Of a stretch of DNA of 64,000 nt, positions 43,444 to 55,202 are shown piece after piece; positions within the stretch are counted from its first letter, which is position 1, and every line of letters begins with the position of its first letter. A program made the position numbers and the translations under genes. Below the pieces are notes generated by a model. That model saw only the letters and a list, made by a program, of their open reading frames with translations. It searched no databases and was not told the DNA's origin. This stretch comes from Cadophora sp. MPI-SDFR-AT-0126 (taxonomy: Eukaryota; Ascomycota; Leotiomycetes; Helotiales; Ploettnerulaceae): NCBI GenBank assembly GCA_020747065.1, contig JAGMVK010000003.1:3100001-3164000 (forward strand), read 5' to 3'.

Positions 43444-46317
43444 ATGGCGGAAGCTTTGGGTTTTGTTGGTGCAGCTGCGTCAGTCGCACAGCTTGTTCAG
43501 ATCAGTGGAACAGTTCTGATCGCAGGATATGGCTTTCTATCTAAGGTTACTCGAGCACCATTGGAGATGCGTGAGCTCCTCACAGAAAGTGCGGGTTTGA
43601 ACTGCGTACTTGGGCAGTTGCAGTCGTCCGTAGACTCTTCGACTTCTCCAATTGACGCACTCAAACCCTTACAAGAGCTTGGCATATTCAAAGAATGCCA
43701 CGAGTTGCTCCTGTCAATTCAACACTCCCTTGATGTATGCGAACAGGAGCACGGTAAACAGATCAAAAATCTCGGCCGTCGACTGATATGGCCCATCAAA
43801 GACAAAGAAATCAAAGAAAAGCTTCAACGACTCACTCGGATTCGTGGTATCATATCTGCTGCTATTGACAACAACATGGCGTATGTGCGGCACTGCTACC
43901 TATGAAAATTGTGAGAGATGTCTAAGAAATCTAGATTAGCACTTCATCGCCTCGAGACGGGGCAAATCGCAACCTACCGAGAGATTGGCGTCATCTCAAC
44001 AAATCTAAGATCTCAAGTCGATCAGAAGGACTTTGAAAGTGTTATTGGATGGCTCTGCCCATCATCCACTTGGACTGCAGCAGATAATTTCGAAAGTGCT
44101 TTAGAGGTCCGCCACCCCGGGACCGGTGATTGGTTCCTGGGATCGTCAGACTTTTGCAAATGGCTCGCTGGCGATGTTGATCTTTATTGGGTCACAGGAC
44201 GACGTGAGTGGACCCTCTCTTAGTACAGTATGGTCACTGATTGCTTCAGCTGGATCTGGCAAAACAGTCCTCAGGTCAGTTTCATGTTCGTGCCTACCTT
44301 TGTATACTAATGTTATCGAAGTGCTACAACTATCGAACATCTTCAGCAAGCATACCATGCCTCTACAGATATCACCCTCTACTTTTTTTGCGACCATCGG
44401 AATCAGCAGAAGCAGGTCTTGAAAGGATTATTGATGTCTATGGCTAGGCAGCTAGCATATCATTCCGACATCTGCTTTCAACATGCAAAACGAATAAACA
44501 CAGAGACGACGAAAAGCGGCGAACGCTTTCTGAATCAATCCGAGTATTTAAACCTGGTAAAAATCATGCTTCGCGAGTTTCATCGAGTATATATCGTGGT
44601 TGATGCATTGGATGAAGCGACTGATAGAGTCATGATTGTAGAAAGTTTGAAAGATATTCTGGAGTCATCTAGGTCGTCAGTACCTGAGCGGCAGAGCCTG
44701 ACTGTCAAGATCATGATGACAAGTCGTGAAGATCTCAACATCCGCCGAAGTCTGCTGCCCATGGCACATCTGCGACTTACTCTGGAAAGTGTCACCCAGA
44801 AGGATGTAGAGCTCTATGTTCAAGCAAGTATCCAGAAGAGAATCATTGCCCGACAGATCAATCTTAGGGATAAAAGTCTGGCAAGCCGTATTGAAAGCAC
44901 AATATTGGAACAGGCAGGAACGTGAGTGCCCTGAAGAATCATCTGGGATGGGGCTAATAAGCCCAGGTTTCTTCAAGCAAGGCTGCAACTTGACATGATA
45001 TCCACTCTGAAAAACGACAAGGCCATTAGATCAGCCCTCGAAAGTCTTCCGAGTGGGCTAACAGCCACCTACGAACGAGTACTTTTATCCACGCTTGAAC
45101 ATTATCCCACACAAATTCGGGACATTCGAGTCATCCTCCAATGGCTCGTATGCAGTGTGGAGCTCCTAACCGCTTCTCAGTTGGCCGAAGCTGTGGCCAT
45201 TTCTCCTGAAGATGAATCCGTCGATTTTGACGCGGTCTCGACGGATCCCGAAGATGTGGTGGAGCCAATTTATCAGCTGGTTTTGCTCGAGCGCCTGGGA
45301 AATCAAACAACCGTCCAGTTCAACCACTTCTCCGTAGAAGAATTCCTGCTCGACGAGAGTATGGTAACCGGGTCACTAAAGGACCTACATGTTTCTCTAG
45401 AGGAAGCACATGCCACTATAGCTGAGCTTTGCCTCCAGTATCTTTCGTTCTCGAGTTTCGATACGGAGCATTTTTCATATGGTTTGTCTCTTCGCCATCA
45501 TGGCATGATACAGCAAGAGAAAGCCAAGTATTCGTTGTTGCGATATTCAGCTTTATATTGGCAGCTTCATCTTCGCTGTAGCAACCTGTCAAGAGAATCT
45601 TTCGCTCAGCGCATCATTCCTCGACTTGGATGGTTCCTAGACGCGGAGGCCCAACCAAACTTGTTTAGACACTGGCAAGCAGTCGTTAATCAAAGCAAAC
45701 GCTTCACTCATTCGCCAATCTGTTTTGCTATTGAGATGGGCTTACACCACGTTGTCGACCTCATGCTCCCAAAATTGTCGAATATCAATCATGTCTTTCC
45801 TGACGGAAATACTTGTCTCGCGGCTGCTGCCAAAGGGAACCAAGTTGCAATCGCCAAGCAACTTCTCGAAATCGGCGCAGACGTTAATTTGCCCACTGGT
45901 AGGAAACTTCTTACTCCTCTTCATGTCGCTGCGGAGGAGGGACATGCGGATATGCTGGCTGTACTTCTGGATGCTGGAGCGTCGGTACAAGCCCAGTCCG
46001 ATTCTAAATCAACGCCATTCTATCGAGCAGCAAGGAGCGGCAACATTCAAGCGATAAAATTGCTTTTTGAGAATGGCAGCGATATCAATGCCAGGACCTG
46101 GGATAGTTGGACGCCTTTGATGGAGGCCGTGGAGCATGGACATGAAAGTGCTGTTGATCTCCTCTTGGATCTCGGCGCGGACCCGCGAATCCGGACCAGC
46201 TCCGATGTGACTGCTCTGCACCTCGCGAGAAGGCTGGGGTTCGAGAGCATTCGAGGAAAAATCACGAAGTCTTTGGAGCGCATCAACACAAGGCATTCGA
46301 AAAATACTTCGACATGA
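43444..46317 (+). CDS. NACHT-ankyrin STAND (NLR-like) protein, 893 aa
   Basis: Five exons: 43444-43880, 43935-44203, 44250-44274, 44322-44921 and 44967-46317 (introns 45-54 nt). Residues 1-145 are the helical N-terminal domain usual in fungal STAND proteins (MAEALGFVGAAASVAQLVQ). A NACHT-type NTPase follows: Walker A GRPGSGKTVLS (residues 234-244), Walker B VVDALDEA (337-343) and the TSRE sensor motif. A winged-helix-like segment leads to about six ankyrin repeats from residue 694 to the end (LTPLHVAAEEGHADMLAVLL is typical). Such proteins act in non-self recognition and regulated cell death (heterokaryon incompatibility type), with the NTPase as switch and the repeats as sensor. The Walker A is encoded largely by a 25-nt micro-exon. 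All key residues look intact, so the protein should be functional. It converges with the GH43 gene 99 bases downstream. Confidence 0.92.
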
Positions 46318-46416
46318 TCTATAGTAGTTTGCTCCTGTGACATTACAGCTTACTTTGTAGCGTTGAAACCCAACCACTCAGCTCGCAGCAAGGACAGCCA
46401 GTCCAAAGACGTCAAC

Positions 46417-47564
46417 CTACTCGCCACTAGGGGCAACAAGAACAGAATCCAGAGGCTGCGGCACTCCGAAGTTTGGAGTATTATTATCATCAAATGTCAC
46501 AATCTGAGCCAAGGTAAACCTGTCACTACCACACGATCCTTCGGCATTTGATGTGGCATGGAAAGCATTCTATCGCATCATCCACAAGTCAGCTCCTATT
46601 CGACACGAATCAACAAATAAAGAGATACGAATGCCCTACCCAGATCTCTGTGCCATCAGGCGATTTGAAGAAAGAGTTGTGTCCAGTGCCGTAATTTCCA
46701 TTCGCCTGAGAGAATACCGGACCTGTTTTGTTCCATGAGGACTGCAGGAGAGGGTCTCCACCATTGTACTTGAGAAGTCCCAGGGCGTAATTTGGCGTTC
46801 CGCAAAATGAACCAGAGTACGAAAGCCAGATCTCACCATCATGGTAGAGTGGCTATCGAGCGTCAATATAACCATTCGAAATCAAACAGGAGATTGGAGA
46901 TTCAGGAACTTACATGAGGCCCTTCATTCACTGGGAATCCACTGACCTCCCAGTCCTGGTCAGGTACCGAAATCACATTCCAGCCCTTCACAGTCCAGGC
47001 TTCAGTGTCGAGTTCTGTGATAGCAAGGGACTGCAAACTATTCTCATCCCTGATACTCAGCACATGATACCGTCCCTTTCCTGGAATCTCCAGATATGTC
47101 CCATCAATCGAGAACGCAAAGTCTCTATTCGGTCCTCCCTGACTCCCAGTCGGTGGAACCAGCTCAGCTAAATAATTGTAAGAGCAATCGAATGGATTCG
47201 GACCCGCACAGCCACGAAGCACACGTGTATGGCAAGAATCGCAACAAGGTTCCTGAGAGTTGCACGCTGAGTAGAACATGTACCATGTGTCATCAATTTG
47301 ATGCATTTCGGGTGCCCACATGTTGGCATTCTTGAGTGGATCGGAATCCGTCCATATTGTCTTGGTTTCGCCGTTGAGGAGACCGGAGAGAGTTGGAGAT
47401 CGAGTTATGGTGATCGAGTTGTATGACGTGTAGGTGAGGTGGTAATGCCCATCAGCATAGACCATGGAGGGGTCGGGACCTGGTGAGCGGATGGGGTTTT
47501 GGAATGCTGTTGAGAGCGATGCGAGAGCTCCTATGAGCGGAATGACGGAGAGTGCGAAATACAT
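46417..47564 (-). CDS. Secreted GH43 arabinanase/xylosidase-type glycoside hydrolase, 338 aa
   Basis: Three exons: 47564-46914, 46852-46640 and 46569-46417. A signal peptide (about 20 residues, ending SLSTAFQ) precedes a single five-bladed GH43 domain: base Asp31 in GPDPSMVY, the blade motif MWAPEMHQIDDTWYMFYSA and the general-acid Glu214 in PVNEGPH, followed by SYSGSFCGTPNYALGLL and TGHNSFFKSPDG. GH43 enzymes remove arabinose or xylose units from hemicellulose and pectin. The exact specificity (arabinofuranosidase or exo-arabinanase) is not certain. Several cysteine pairs (CNSQEPCCDSCHTRV) suit a secreted protein. Length is normal for a one-domain member. Confidence 0.92.
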
Positions 47565-47636
47565 TTTGACACTTGAGAGTGCTCAAATTTTGGTCGATTG
47601 ATTGAAACTAAGTGGCCACCGGTAGGCAGTTTGAGC

Positions 47637-47643
47637 ATTTATA
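47637..47643 (-). promoter_or_regulatory. TATA-like box of the GH43 gene
   Basis: On the minus strand TATAAAT lies about 73 bases before the GH43 ATG, a typical distance for a fungal core promoter. Confidence 0.35.
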
Positions 47644-48460
47644 CTCAAAAGTGGTGAGTACTGACATGACAATATGCTAGACTTCATGCCACGGCCATGC
47701 CCAGGGAACCGGAAAACACAGTCCATATCCCCTCCAATAACCATGTCTCCAATCCCAGTAAGTCTCTTCGGATCACCATCCCAATTGATCATTCGGCTTT
47801 CCGTCTCTTTCCAAGAATTTTCAACCCCGGAAAGAACGATAACAATAACATAAAGCCACCTCTTAACATCAAGTACCGATCCCCTAGTTCCCCGGACCCC
47901 GCATGTCACTGGTAAGTAGAGTCTCGGCAGCATCCGTATGCGCACCAATCGGGACATCTCGCTTAAGAAATCAGGGGAGCAGATCTTCCAGCAAGATTAC
48001 CGCACCAATCATGAATGGACATACCAACAAAAGTTCAACGATGTTTCTATACAATGAGTGCGGGGAATTGCTCGTACGACAGATTATAGAGAGCCGAATA
48101 TCTGGCTTCCTCATTTGCGGCTTGGCCCGTCGGATGACTTGTTATGGATTCATTGACATGGTATGGTGGTTGAATTATGAGAGAGCCGTTCTGCCCTCAA
48201 GAGAGCCATTAAACTTTACTCATGGGCACGACTATATTGAGTGCGAATAGTCACAGTGATATTTTTGTGAATGCAGAATTGGGTGATGTTGTAGAGTGAC
48301 GACGCCGCAGACTAGGTAGTACAGTAAGGAGGTAGGGAGGGTGTTAGGTGGTCCGAGTTTGTTACAGGTTATTAGGGCTGGGTATCTTGGAGATGATGCT
48401 TTGTGTGACGAATGGTGTTATTAAGGTGCCAAGTGTGTTGTAGTGTGAGAAAAGTTTGTA

Positions 48461-48479
48461 TGTTTGTTTGTTTGTTTGA
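48461..48479. repeat. GTTT microsatellite
   Basis: Four and a half tandem TTTG units in intergenic DNA downstream of the secreted repeat protein gene. Confidence 0.8.
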
Positions 48480-48782
48480 TGAAGGAGAGAACAAGCGAGC
48501 CCCTTTATTTGGCGAGGGCTTGAACGGTATCCGTGACAAGTGGTGATGATGATGCAATCTAATGTATTATTCTATCAATTAACTCCCTTAAACGCCTAGA
48601 TATGACTCTCTTCCTACTTCTCTTCCTACTCTTGTAGCCGTCTGTACTTCTTCACCTTGTGATTTTGGTGTCATCACTAATTACCCTTTTCTCCACTTCC
48701 CGACATTCCGTCACCCGTCACGCTGTCACTGACTATATTGTCCTCACATCTCTCCCGTAGACAAGCACCCACATCACTCACT

Positions 48783-50510
48783 TCAATTCAACAAAAGCGG
48801 ATTGCCACACCCAAGATCGTACCACACCCTAGGCACCTCCTTGATAATGCTATCCAAGCTATCCGCCACACTGCCACCAAAGAGATCGCATCTCGCATCA
48901 TCGAGTCCCTCTTCATGGTAGAAGGAATAGGAGAAACATCCCTCGTTAGCAGCCTATAAGTACGAATATCAGCATCTTTCACTCTCGTGTCGCGGATCGG
49001 CACCAGAACCCTCCAAGCTCTCGATTACGAAAGCGGAAATACCAGGGAAATGGGTCAAGGGGAATAGAAATGTCGGCAGCGCTTACCTCACAGAACTCAT
49101 AACACCCCTTAAGCGTAACATCCACACCAGCCCTCTCCTCCCAATACTCAGCCATCTTGTACAGCCCAATCGGCAATCCATGAACACCGCAATGGAAAGC
49201 CGTGGGGTCAGGCACACCCGTCGCTTCACCTGCTACCACTGTGGTGGTTTGCGAGACTGTCGTGCTGGGATGTAAGACGGCGGTTGTTGGCGCGACGAAG
49301 ATTGGGTCTGCGGAGATGAGAATGGATGTTGGGAACGAGTTGGGAATTGTGGAGGAATATTCGATGGTCTCTGATGATGTGGGTGATGAGGATGAGATAT
49401 CATCTAAAGTGGTGCTAGGTTTGACTGTGGTGGAAAGTACTGTGCTTGGGGAGAACGAGCTGGCTGTGAATGTCGTGAAGTTCAAGATCTGGCTCGTGTT
49501 GAAAGTAGCAGTGATATTCGGGAACGGCGCAGCAGACTGAGATGTCGAAGGCAGGCTAGTGGTCCAGGTGTAGTTCGAGGCGCTGAAAGTGAAGGTAGTG
49601 GTTATGCTCTCGGTTATCGTCAGGGTGCTCGTTGAAGCGGTGACTGAGCAGCCTGAAGCCGAGGTTGGGAGGGCAGTAGAAGAGTTAGTGTAGTAGGCCG
49701 AGGTTGCGTTAGGGTAGCTGTAGGTATGTGTCGTATTTGGGTATCTGGAGGATGTTATAATTGAAGAACTGGTTGGTACAGGCGCCTCTGTAGTATTGTA
49801 GTAGGTTGAAGTTGCATTGGGGTAGCTGTAGGATTTAATGATTGAAGAACTGGTTGGTAGAGGCGCCTCTGTGGTATTGTAGTAGGTTGAGGTTGTGTTG
49901 GGATAGCTGTAAGTATGTGTCGTATTTGGGTAGCTGTAAGATGCTATGATCGAAGAACTGGTTGGCAGAGGCGCATCGGTGGTGTTGTAGTAGGTTGTTG
50001 AGGTTGCATTAGGGTAGCTGTAAGATTTTATGATCGAAGAGCTTGCTGGTACAGTGCTTGACAGAGACGTCGCTGTGGTATTGTAGTAGGTGTACGCAGC
50101 CAGGGCCGTCCTCGTTGTGGTGATGGAACTGGAAGTAACAATCGAACTGGATGAGCGGGGGGTTTCCGTTGAACATTCCGTGCTGGTGAGAGTGGGTGTC
50201 TCAAGAACTGAGGACATCGAGATGGAGGAGGTTACGGGATCTTCAGCAGTGAAGACTTCAGAGACCGCCTCGCTATCTTCGGTACGGAGTTCATTGCCAC
50301 CCTGTCCATGGCCTTGTGCTTGTTCGTGATCGCGATGTCTCCATCTCCACCAACGACCATGTCCGTGCTATCTTGACTTAGCAAAAGTCACCTCGACACA
50401 AGCTGCAAAATACTTACAGGATTCTTCTTCTCCAGTTCTTGAGCAACAGGCTGGACAGCAACGACGGTATTGGCAACCGCCGCAGCGGCGAGAATGGTGA
50501 GGAGTTGCAT
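48783..50510 (-). CDS. Secreted Ser/Thr-rich repeat protein with six-cysteine C-terminal domain, 514 aa
   Basis: Three exons: 50510-50418, 50367-49087 and 48953-48783 (introns 50 and 133 nt). A signal peptide (LLTILAAAAVANTVVAV) is followed by a His/Arg/Trp-rich segment, then about 330 residues of Ser/Thr-rich sequence full of N-x-T/S sites, including tandem repeats built on SIIKSYSYPNATSTYYNTT (see 49660). The last 90 residues are ordered and carry Cys in a pattern like fungal PAN/apple-type domains (FHCGVHGLP, GCYEFCE, GCFSYSFYHEE, ARCDLFGGS, WYDLGCG). Such proteins are heavily glycosylated and sit on the cell wall or are released; a lectin-like or adhesive role for the Cys-rich end is an inference. 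There is no C-terminal GPI signal. The final exon was added by its fit to the cysteine pattern and frame. Confidence 0.82.
49660..50043 (-). repeat. Coding tandem repeats in the secreted Ser/Thr-rich protein
   Basis: Four to five imperfect units of about 25-42 residues share the order SSSII, SYSYPN, YYNTT, APLPT. Copies differ by insertion of an extra HTYSYPN block. DNA identity between units is high, so the array is young and may vary in copy number between strains. Confidence 0.8.
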
Positions 50511-51256
50511 GTTGATGATAATTGAACGATTTCCGCTGTCAAAGTGATGCAATGTGCAAGAATGGAGAGAAAAACACTAAATGAGTGTGAATGTCGATGG
50601 ACTGATGTGAGATGATCGATGTGAGAGGAGAAGGATTGCCCATCTTATATGGAAGGATATCGAGCCTAGGAGCTGAACTGGATTTCCTGTATCGTCCTGA
50701 TGTCTCTCCCAAGCGAGGAGGCATAAAAAGGGGTGATTACGCGAGGGAGCATCAGACAACTCCCTTCCTCACTCACTCCCTAGGAAGGCACCTGCACACA
50801 ATTTGGCGTGGAAGAGAAAGTCTCAAATTTTCCAATAGCGCAGGAACAATTTATATATTGAAAAGGGACCATTTGATTCATTTGCTATGTACGGGTCTTG
50901 TTTGCGTGAGGGCAGATAATTCTCTGCGAAGCAACAGTGTCGCTCCCTTCCCTCCCTTTACCCCTAAACTCCGAATGCATCGAATGCCTGCCAAATGAAC
51001 CTGGCATATGGGGTATCGTACTCAATCAATCAATCATTGAGCAAGGGAATGTAATTTAAATGCGTCGAGGCATTTCCGATTCTGGTAATTCTCCCAAAAC
51101 AAACGTTCTCGGACTCTGGTGATTCAGAGCGCGTGCAGCACAAAGCTTACACAATTCTCTCATAGAGTAAGACAACAGTGCCAGAAGAACCTTAATAGAC
51201 TTCCGTCCGTTTTCCAGAACACGATTCTTGTTTGTTAACCTCTTCCAAGCTTAGTC
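50511..51256. other. Intergenic DNA
   Basis: This holds the upstream region of the secreted repeat protein gene and the 3' flank of the next minus-strand gene. No gene seen. Confidence 0.45.
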
Positions 51257-52297
51257 CTAATCCTCCCATATCGTATCCAGATTCAAATCCCCTCTTCTCT
51301 CAGCCCCACACACACTCCATCGCTTCCGCTTGTCACGTCCAAATGTAGAGACCAATGATCTGCCGCGAGAGCCAGGAATGTCGTTCTTTGTCTTCGAGTC
51401 CTCTCCATCTGCCGCATCTGCAGCAGCCTTCAATTGTGCTATCCGCTCTGCCTCCAAAGCTGCCTCTTCAGCATCAGGGGAATCGGGTATGGTTTCCAAA
51501 CTTGAGATACTGGGACTTCGGGAACGGGCAGAGGTAGGTGTCGATGGCACAGAAGAAGAGGCAAACGATCCAGGGTAGCTTAATGAACCGGAGTAGCTGG
51601 TGGTACCTAGAAAGGAGTCGTTGAATCGGTATGATGGGTAGGAAGGGGACGAATTGACGGAGGACGGAGTTGAAGGTGCAGTACTAGCAGCTGTAGCATT
51701 CTGTTGGGCGAGGTATCGTAGGGGAGAAGAAGGTCTTCGGGTTCTGAAGCTCGCAGACGATGGCGTACCCAGAATTGGTGAACTGCTCCTCCGCTCTGTG
51801 GCTTTCGGTGTGAGATCCTCCGTCATGCCCCCTGTCTCGCTGATATCCCTCAGAGCTTCTCTTGATCCGCGGTTTGGGAGGCCTGGAAAGACATCGTCGA
51901 CCGGCTTTCTGGGAGTCCGAATTCTGCTTGGAGAACCTAGGGGGCTTGCAGGACGGGCGTGGGGCGAAGCTAGTAAGTGACCTGCTGCGTTGAAGCCTGG
52001 TAGTGATTGTGTTCGGGACATGGGAGGTGCAAGAGCACTTGTGGAGGATTTCGATCTCATGTGACCTCTCGAGAAGGGCGAGGTATTTCGTGGTCGGTAT
52101 GGTAGAGAAGGAGAAGAGGAGATCGGCGAGCGTGGTGAGGAAGGGGTTGGTTCTGTAGATCGACGAATCGTCGGAGGCTTCTTGTTCCTATTCTCCCACT
52201 CAATCTTGTAGCTTTCATTTGTTTCCAGGGCTCGTAGAATAGGCACCGAAGACGTCCTGAACTCCTCCATCCTCTCTGTCTCTGGTACTGGCTCCAT
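51257..52297 (-). CDS. Basic proline/serine-rich protein, 346 aa
   Basis: A single exon with an ATG in good context. The N-terminus is helical (ESYKIEWENRNKK), then a long Ser/Pro/Arg-rich region with many SP and RS sites (SPRSPISSSPSLPYRP). Near residues 120-165 there is a more ordered block (RKPVDDVFPGLPNRGSREAL), and near the end an Ala/Glu-rich helix (AEEAALEAERIAQLKAAADA) followed by a basic, likely conserved tail (KRKRWSVCGAERRGDLNLD). This architecture matches fungal proteins annotated as basic proline-rich protein, with no assigned function. No signal peptide. Phosphorylation at the many SP sites is likely but inferred. Confidence 0.78.
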   Translation of the reverse strand: MEPVPETERMEEFRTSSVPILRALETNESYKIEWENRNKKPPTIRRSTEPTPSSPRSPISSSPSLPYRPRNTSPFSRGHMRSKSSTSALAPPMSRTQSLPGFNAAGHLLASPHARPASPLGSPSRIRTPRKPVDDVFPGLPNRGSREALRDISETGGMTEDLTPKATERRSSSPILGTPSSASFRTRRPSSPLRYLAQQNATAASTAPSTPSSVNSSPSYPSYRFNDSFLGTTSYSGSLSYPGSFASSSVPSTPTSARSRSPSISSLETIPDSPDAEEAALEAERIAQLKAAADAADGEDSKTKNDIPGSRGRSLVSTFGRDKRKRWSVCGAERRGDLNLDTIWED

Positions 52298-52800
52298 GGT
52301 GGCGGTGGTGTTCAGCTGCTCCTTCAGCTTCAGGATGACGGAACGACAGTCTTTTGTTTAAGTTTGAGATGACGGTGAAGGTCGAATGTAGGGCAATCCC
52401 GGATTGCTGGAGCCTCGTTGTGTCGTAAGGGTCCAAAACTATGCACCCCCTGGCTTGCGTTGTAGTGAATCCAGGATGGTCCCGGCGTCAACGCGTGGGG
52501 AGGCTATTCGGCATTCAGCGAAGCCAGCGCGAAGGTTTGTAGGAAATGGTCGATGCTATGACGAGGAATGGCGGTAAGTCGAGCGAGAATCCATCTGCTC
52601 GGCTCGATATCAATCTGGAGGAATATGGGTCGTGGTAGAGAGGTGTGTAGGAAATCGGAATGTGTAGGAACTGGTCGAGGAGGAAAGGTGAAGAAGAGGT
52701 TTGGTCGGTTCAGCGCGACGCTGTACCTCCGTAGCCTCGCTTCAATTCAGGCTGTCGGTTTAGGTATCCCGTGGTCGCGGCTATTGAATGTTAGCAGTGA

Positions 52801-52827
52801 GATTAGTGAGATTAGTGAGTTTAGTGA
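52801..52827. repeat. Three 9-bp tandem units
   Basis: GATTAGTGA occurs twice in a row followed by GTTTAGTGA, and a partial copy precedes it. Confidence 0.75.
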
Positions 52828-55101
52828 CCCTGACCTGGGGTAGCCGCCAACAGTGCAGCATTACTGGAGTTACAGGCATTGCAGTGCGCCCGTCAGGCTC
52901 CTTTAGGCCTTTTCGAGCTTTCTCCTGAACCCTGAGCGGGGCCTTTGTTTCTACTTTCAGCATAGCCCAAGCCATAGCCCAGTCTCTGGGCATGATGCCC
53001 AGTCAGCAGCAACAATGAACCCCAGAGTCTCAGTCACAACACCTCTGCGCTCAGCCAATGGAATAATTCAAAACACCTCGTACAGCTCTCGTGCAATTGG
53101 TCATGTTTGTGATCTGTGTCACTGATCACCCCCGATCACGTCCATCTCTGGCAGTGTCTGGCTCCTTCTCCTTTCTGTTTCATGCACGTTGTTCATGGCT
53201 TTGTTTGTCTTCATTTGTGTGCTGGCAAATGACTGGTGTAACGTTTATGCGTCTCCAGAATTTGCTCAGTATCACTTCATGCTATGTTTCAATGCTTATG
53301 CACGGCGGATCCCTCGAAATTATTCCGTTTGAGGCGGTAAGGGTGGCAATGTCGAGGGCACGCCAAGGGATAATTACTCGGGACAAATATTGATTCACTT
53401 GGATTCTACTGTCCGAGGCCATCTAATATTCAGCCTGGGAAGGGAGCATCATGTGATTTCATGCCAAACTTTCACGTGCGACATTTGAGAACATCCTGAT
53501 TTACGATAGCTTTCTCAGTGCCCAAGGATCTCGTGTATTAACTTGCAAATTTTTATCTGCGTTCTTAGAGATACTGTACATATTCAACGAGCTTATGAAA
53601 CTTTTGCTAATGAGGTTGACAGCCATTGAAGTCAACAAAAGGGAAGCGAGCACAACCATGTCCCGCCAAGTACCGTACCACCAAACAAAGTCCCCGAAAG
53701 CAACACAACAAACGTGACAGCATCGCCAACACAAGCCTTCTGTTGCACATCGCAATCTGCAGCTCGCCGGCGATGATGTAGTCTACCGCAGATCTTTGCG
53801 AATGTCTCACTGCAATGCAAACACAGACACTGGCTCGCGTACGAAAGTTTGAGCCCAAGGGAGAGACATTGCATATTTCGACATCAGGCCAAGATGATGT
53901 GCAGCAAAGCCCATTTACAAATCCGGCTCAGTTGAATATATATTCAAGAGTTCTGAGTGAGTAGCTCAACACATCCAAAATCTCGGCGGACTTCCCACTG
54001 CTCAACATGTAGCTCAGTCTTGGATACATCATAGAAGATCCAAGCCGTCTAAGGTCTCAACCACCTCTCGTGTTGATTTTGGACAATCATACTGACACAC
54101 CCTCTATTATGCCTCATGAAAGGAAGGATTGCGCCAAAACTCAGACTTCGCGTACGGCAAGAACTAGCAGACAAAATTCTGTCTACTTCTCGACACATGC
54201 AGTATTGATTTCATTTTGCCACACAAAATTCATTTAGGCCTTGTCAATAAAATTTCATGAAGAAGCGAACGGTACAGGGCATTTCCAGTACCTGGGTCCT
54301 GACTTTTTGCCCTGCTTTCGGCGCCATATGTGTGGACGAAGTGGTGGCAGGGCAAATAAATGACCTGGCGTACCAGCTGGCCAGATGTACTCTTGCCTCC
54401 TCGCTCTGTACTTAATCTTTGGAGTAAGTGTACTCCAAATTTTAAATGGCCATTTCGTCGTAATTCAGATGTAGGTCTTGGTTTGGGCGAGAATATGGTA
54501 GGTAGAGGCGCTGTGAGAAGTGTATTGACGATCGAGTATAACCTAGGAGGCCGTCACCTCTGATAGTGTTAGAAGATACACAGCACATCATATCTGCTCT
54601 GAGTTCTATGATAGTACTCGGTCGATTGCATTCCGATGGCTTCCTCAGGTCGCTGGAATCCTTGACTGACCCGCCCCGCTTGAGACCACTTAAATCATTT
54701 CCAGCAAACGCAGCCAAGCTAAAACTCATCCTATCTCCATACCAGCATCTAATACTCAATTGTTCCCCATGGGATACTTGCGGGGTCCCTCAGAAGGTCC
54801 GATAGGCAATTGATAGCCCGTTGTTGACAAGCCACCGTATTCATCGTATCCGTCGTATTGTCAACCGTACTGTGGATTTCCCCGCATCTAGCGAATGTCA
54901 ATATCACGAACCAATCACATGTAACCAAATCCACGCCCTCGAGCGCTAATATAACATTAGGACGTCCCCATCGTGAAGCTAGGCGTGAAATGACTTTCGT
55001 TCGGACGGCCCTTCTCTCTCCAATTTTTTCGTCCTGATTTCATCTCGGCCTGGGCTTCGGCAGGCGTGTGTGCCTTCGGCGAGATAGCGGAGGATGTCGT
55101 G

Positions 55102-55109
55102 TATAAAAG
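55102..55109 (+). promoter_or_regulatory. TATA-like box of the GH3 gene
   Basis: TATAAAAG lies about 100 bases before the ATG at 55203, a good match and spacing for an inducible fungal promoter. Confidence 0.4.
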
Positions 55110-55202
55110 TGCTGGAGATGCTGCTCTTGATGAGGCAATACCAACAAGCAGCCCCGAGCTTTCTTTCAATAAAAATTTTTCGATATCGAGAAGTTATTCA
55201 TA

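Larger units (their letters stand above)
47565..48782. other. Intergenic DNA
   Basis: About 1.2 kb with no supported gene. The left part is the GH43 promoter (TATA-like box at 47637); a GTTT microsatellite lies at 48461. Confidence 0.45.
52298..55202. other. Gene-poor region of 2.9 kb
   Basis: I find no supported gene on either strand; open frames are short and lack protein-like composition. The first part is the promoter of the proline/serine-rich gene, with a 9-bp tandem repeat at 52801. The right end is the GH3 promoter. A non-coding RNA or a decayed gene could be hidden here. Confidence 0.45.

Noticed and set aside
49660..50043. CRISPR-like regularly spaced repeats
   Set aside because: The repeats are in frame inside a secreted protein gene, vary in spacing, and the genome is fungal.
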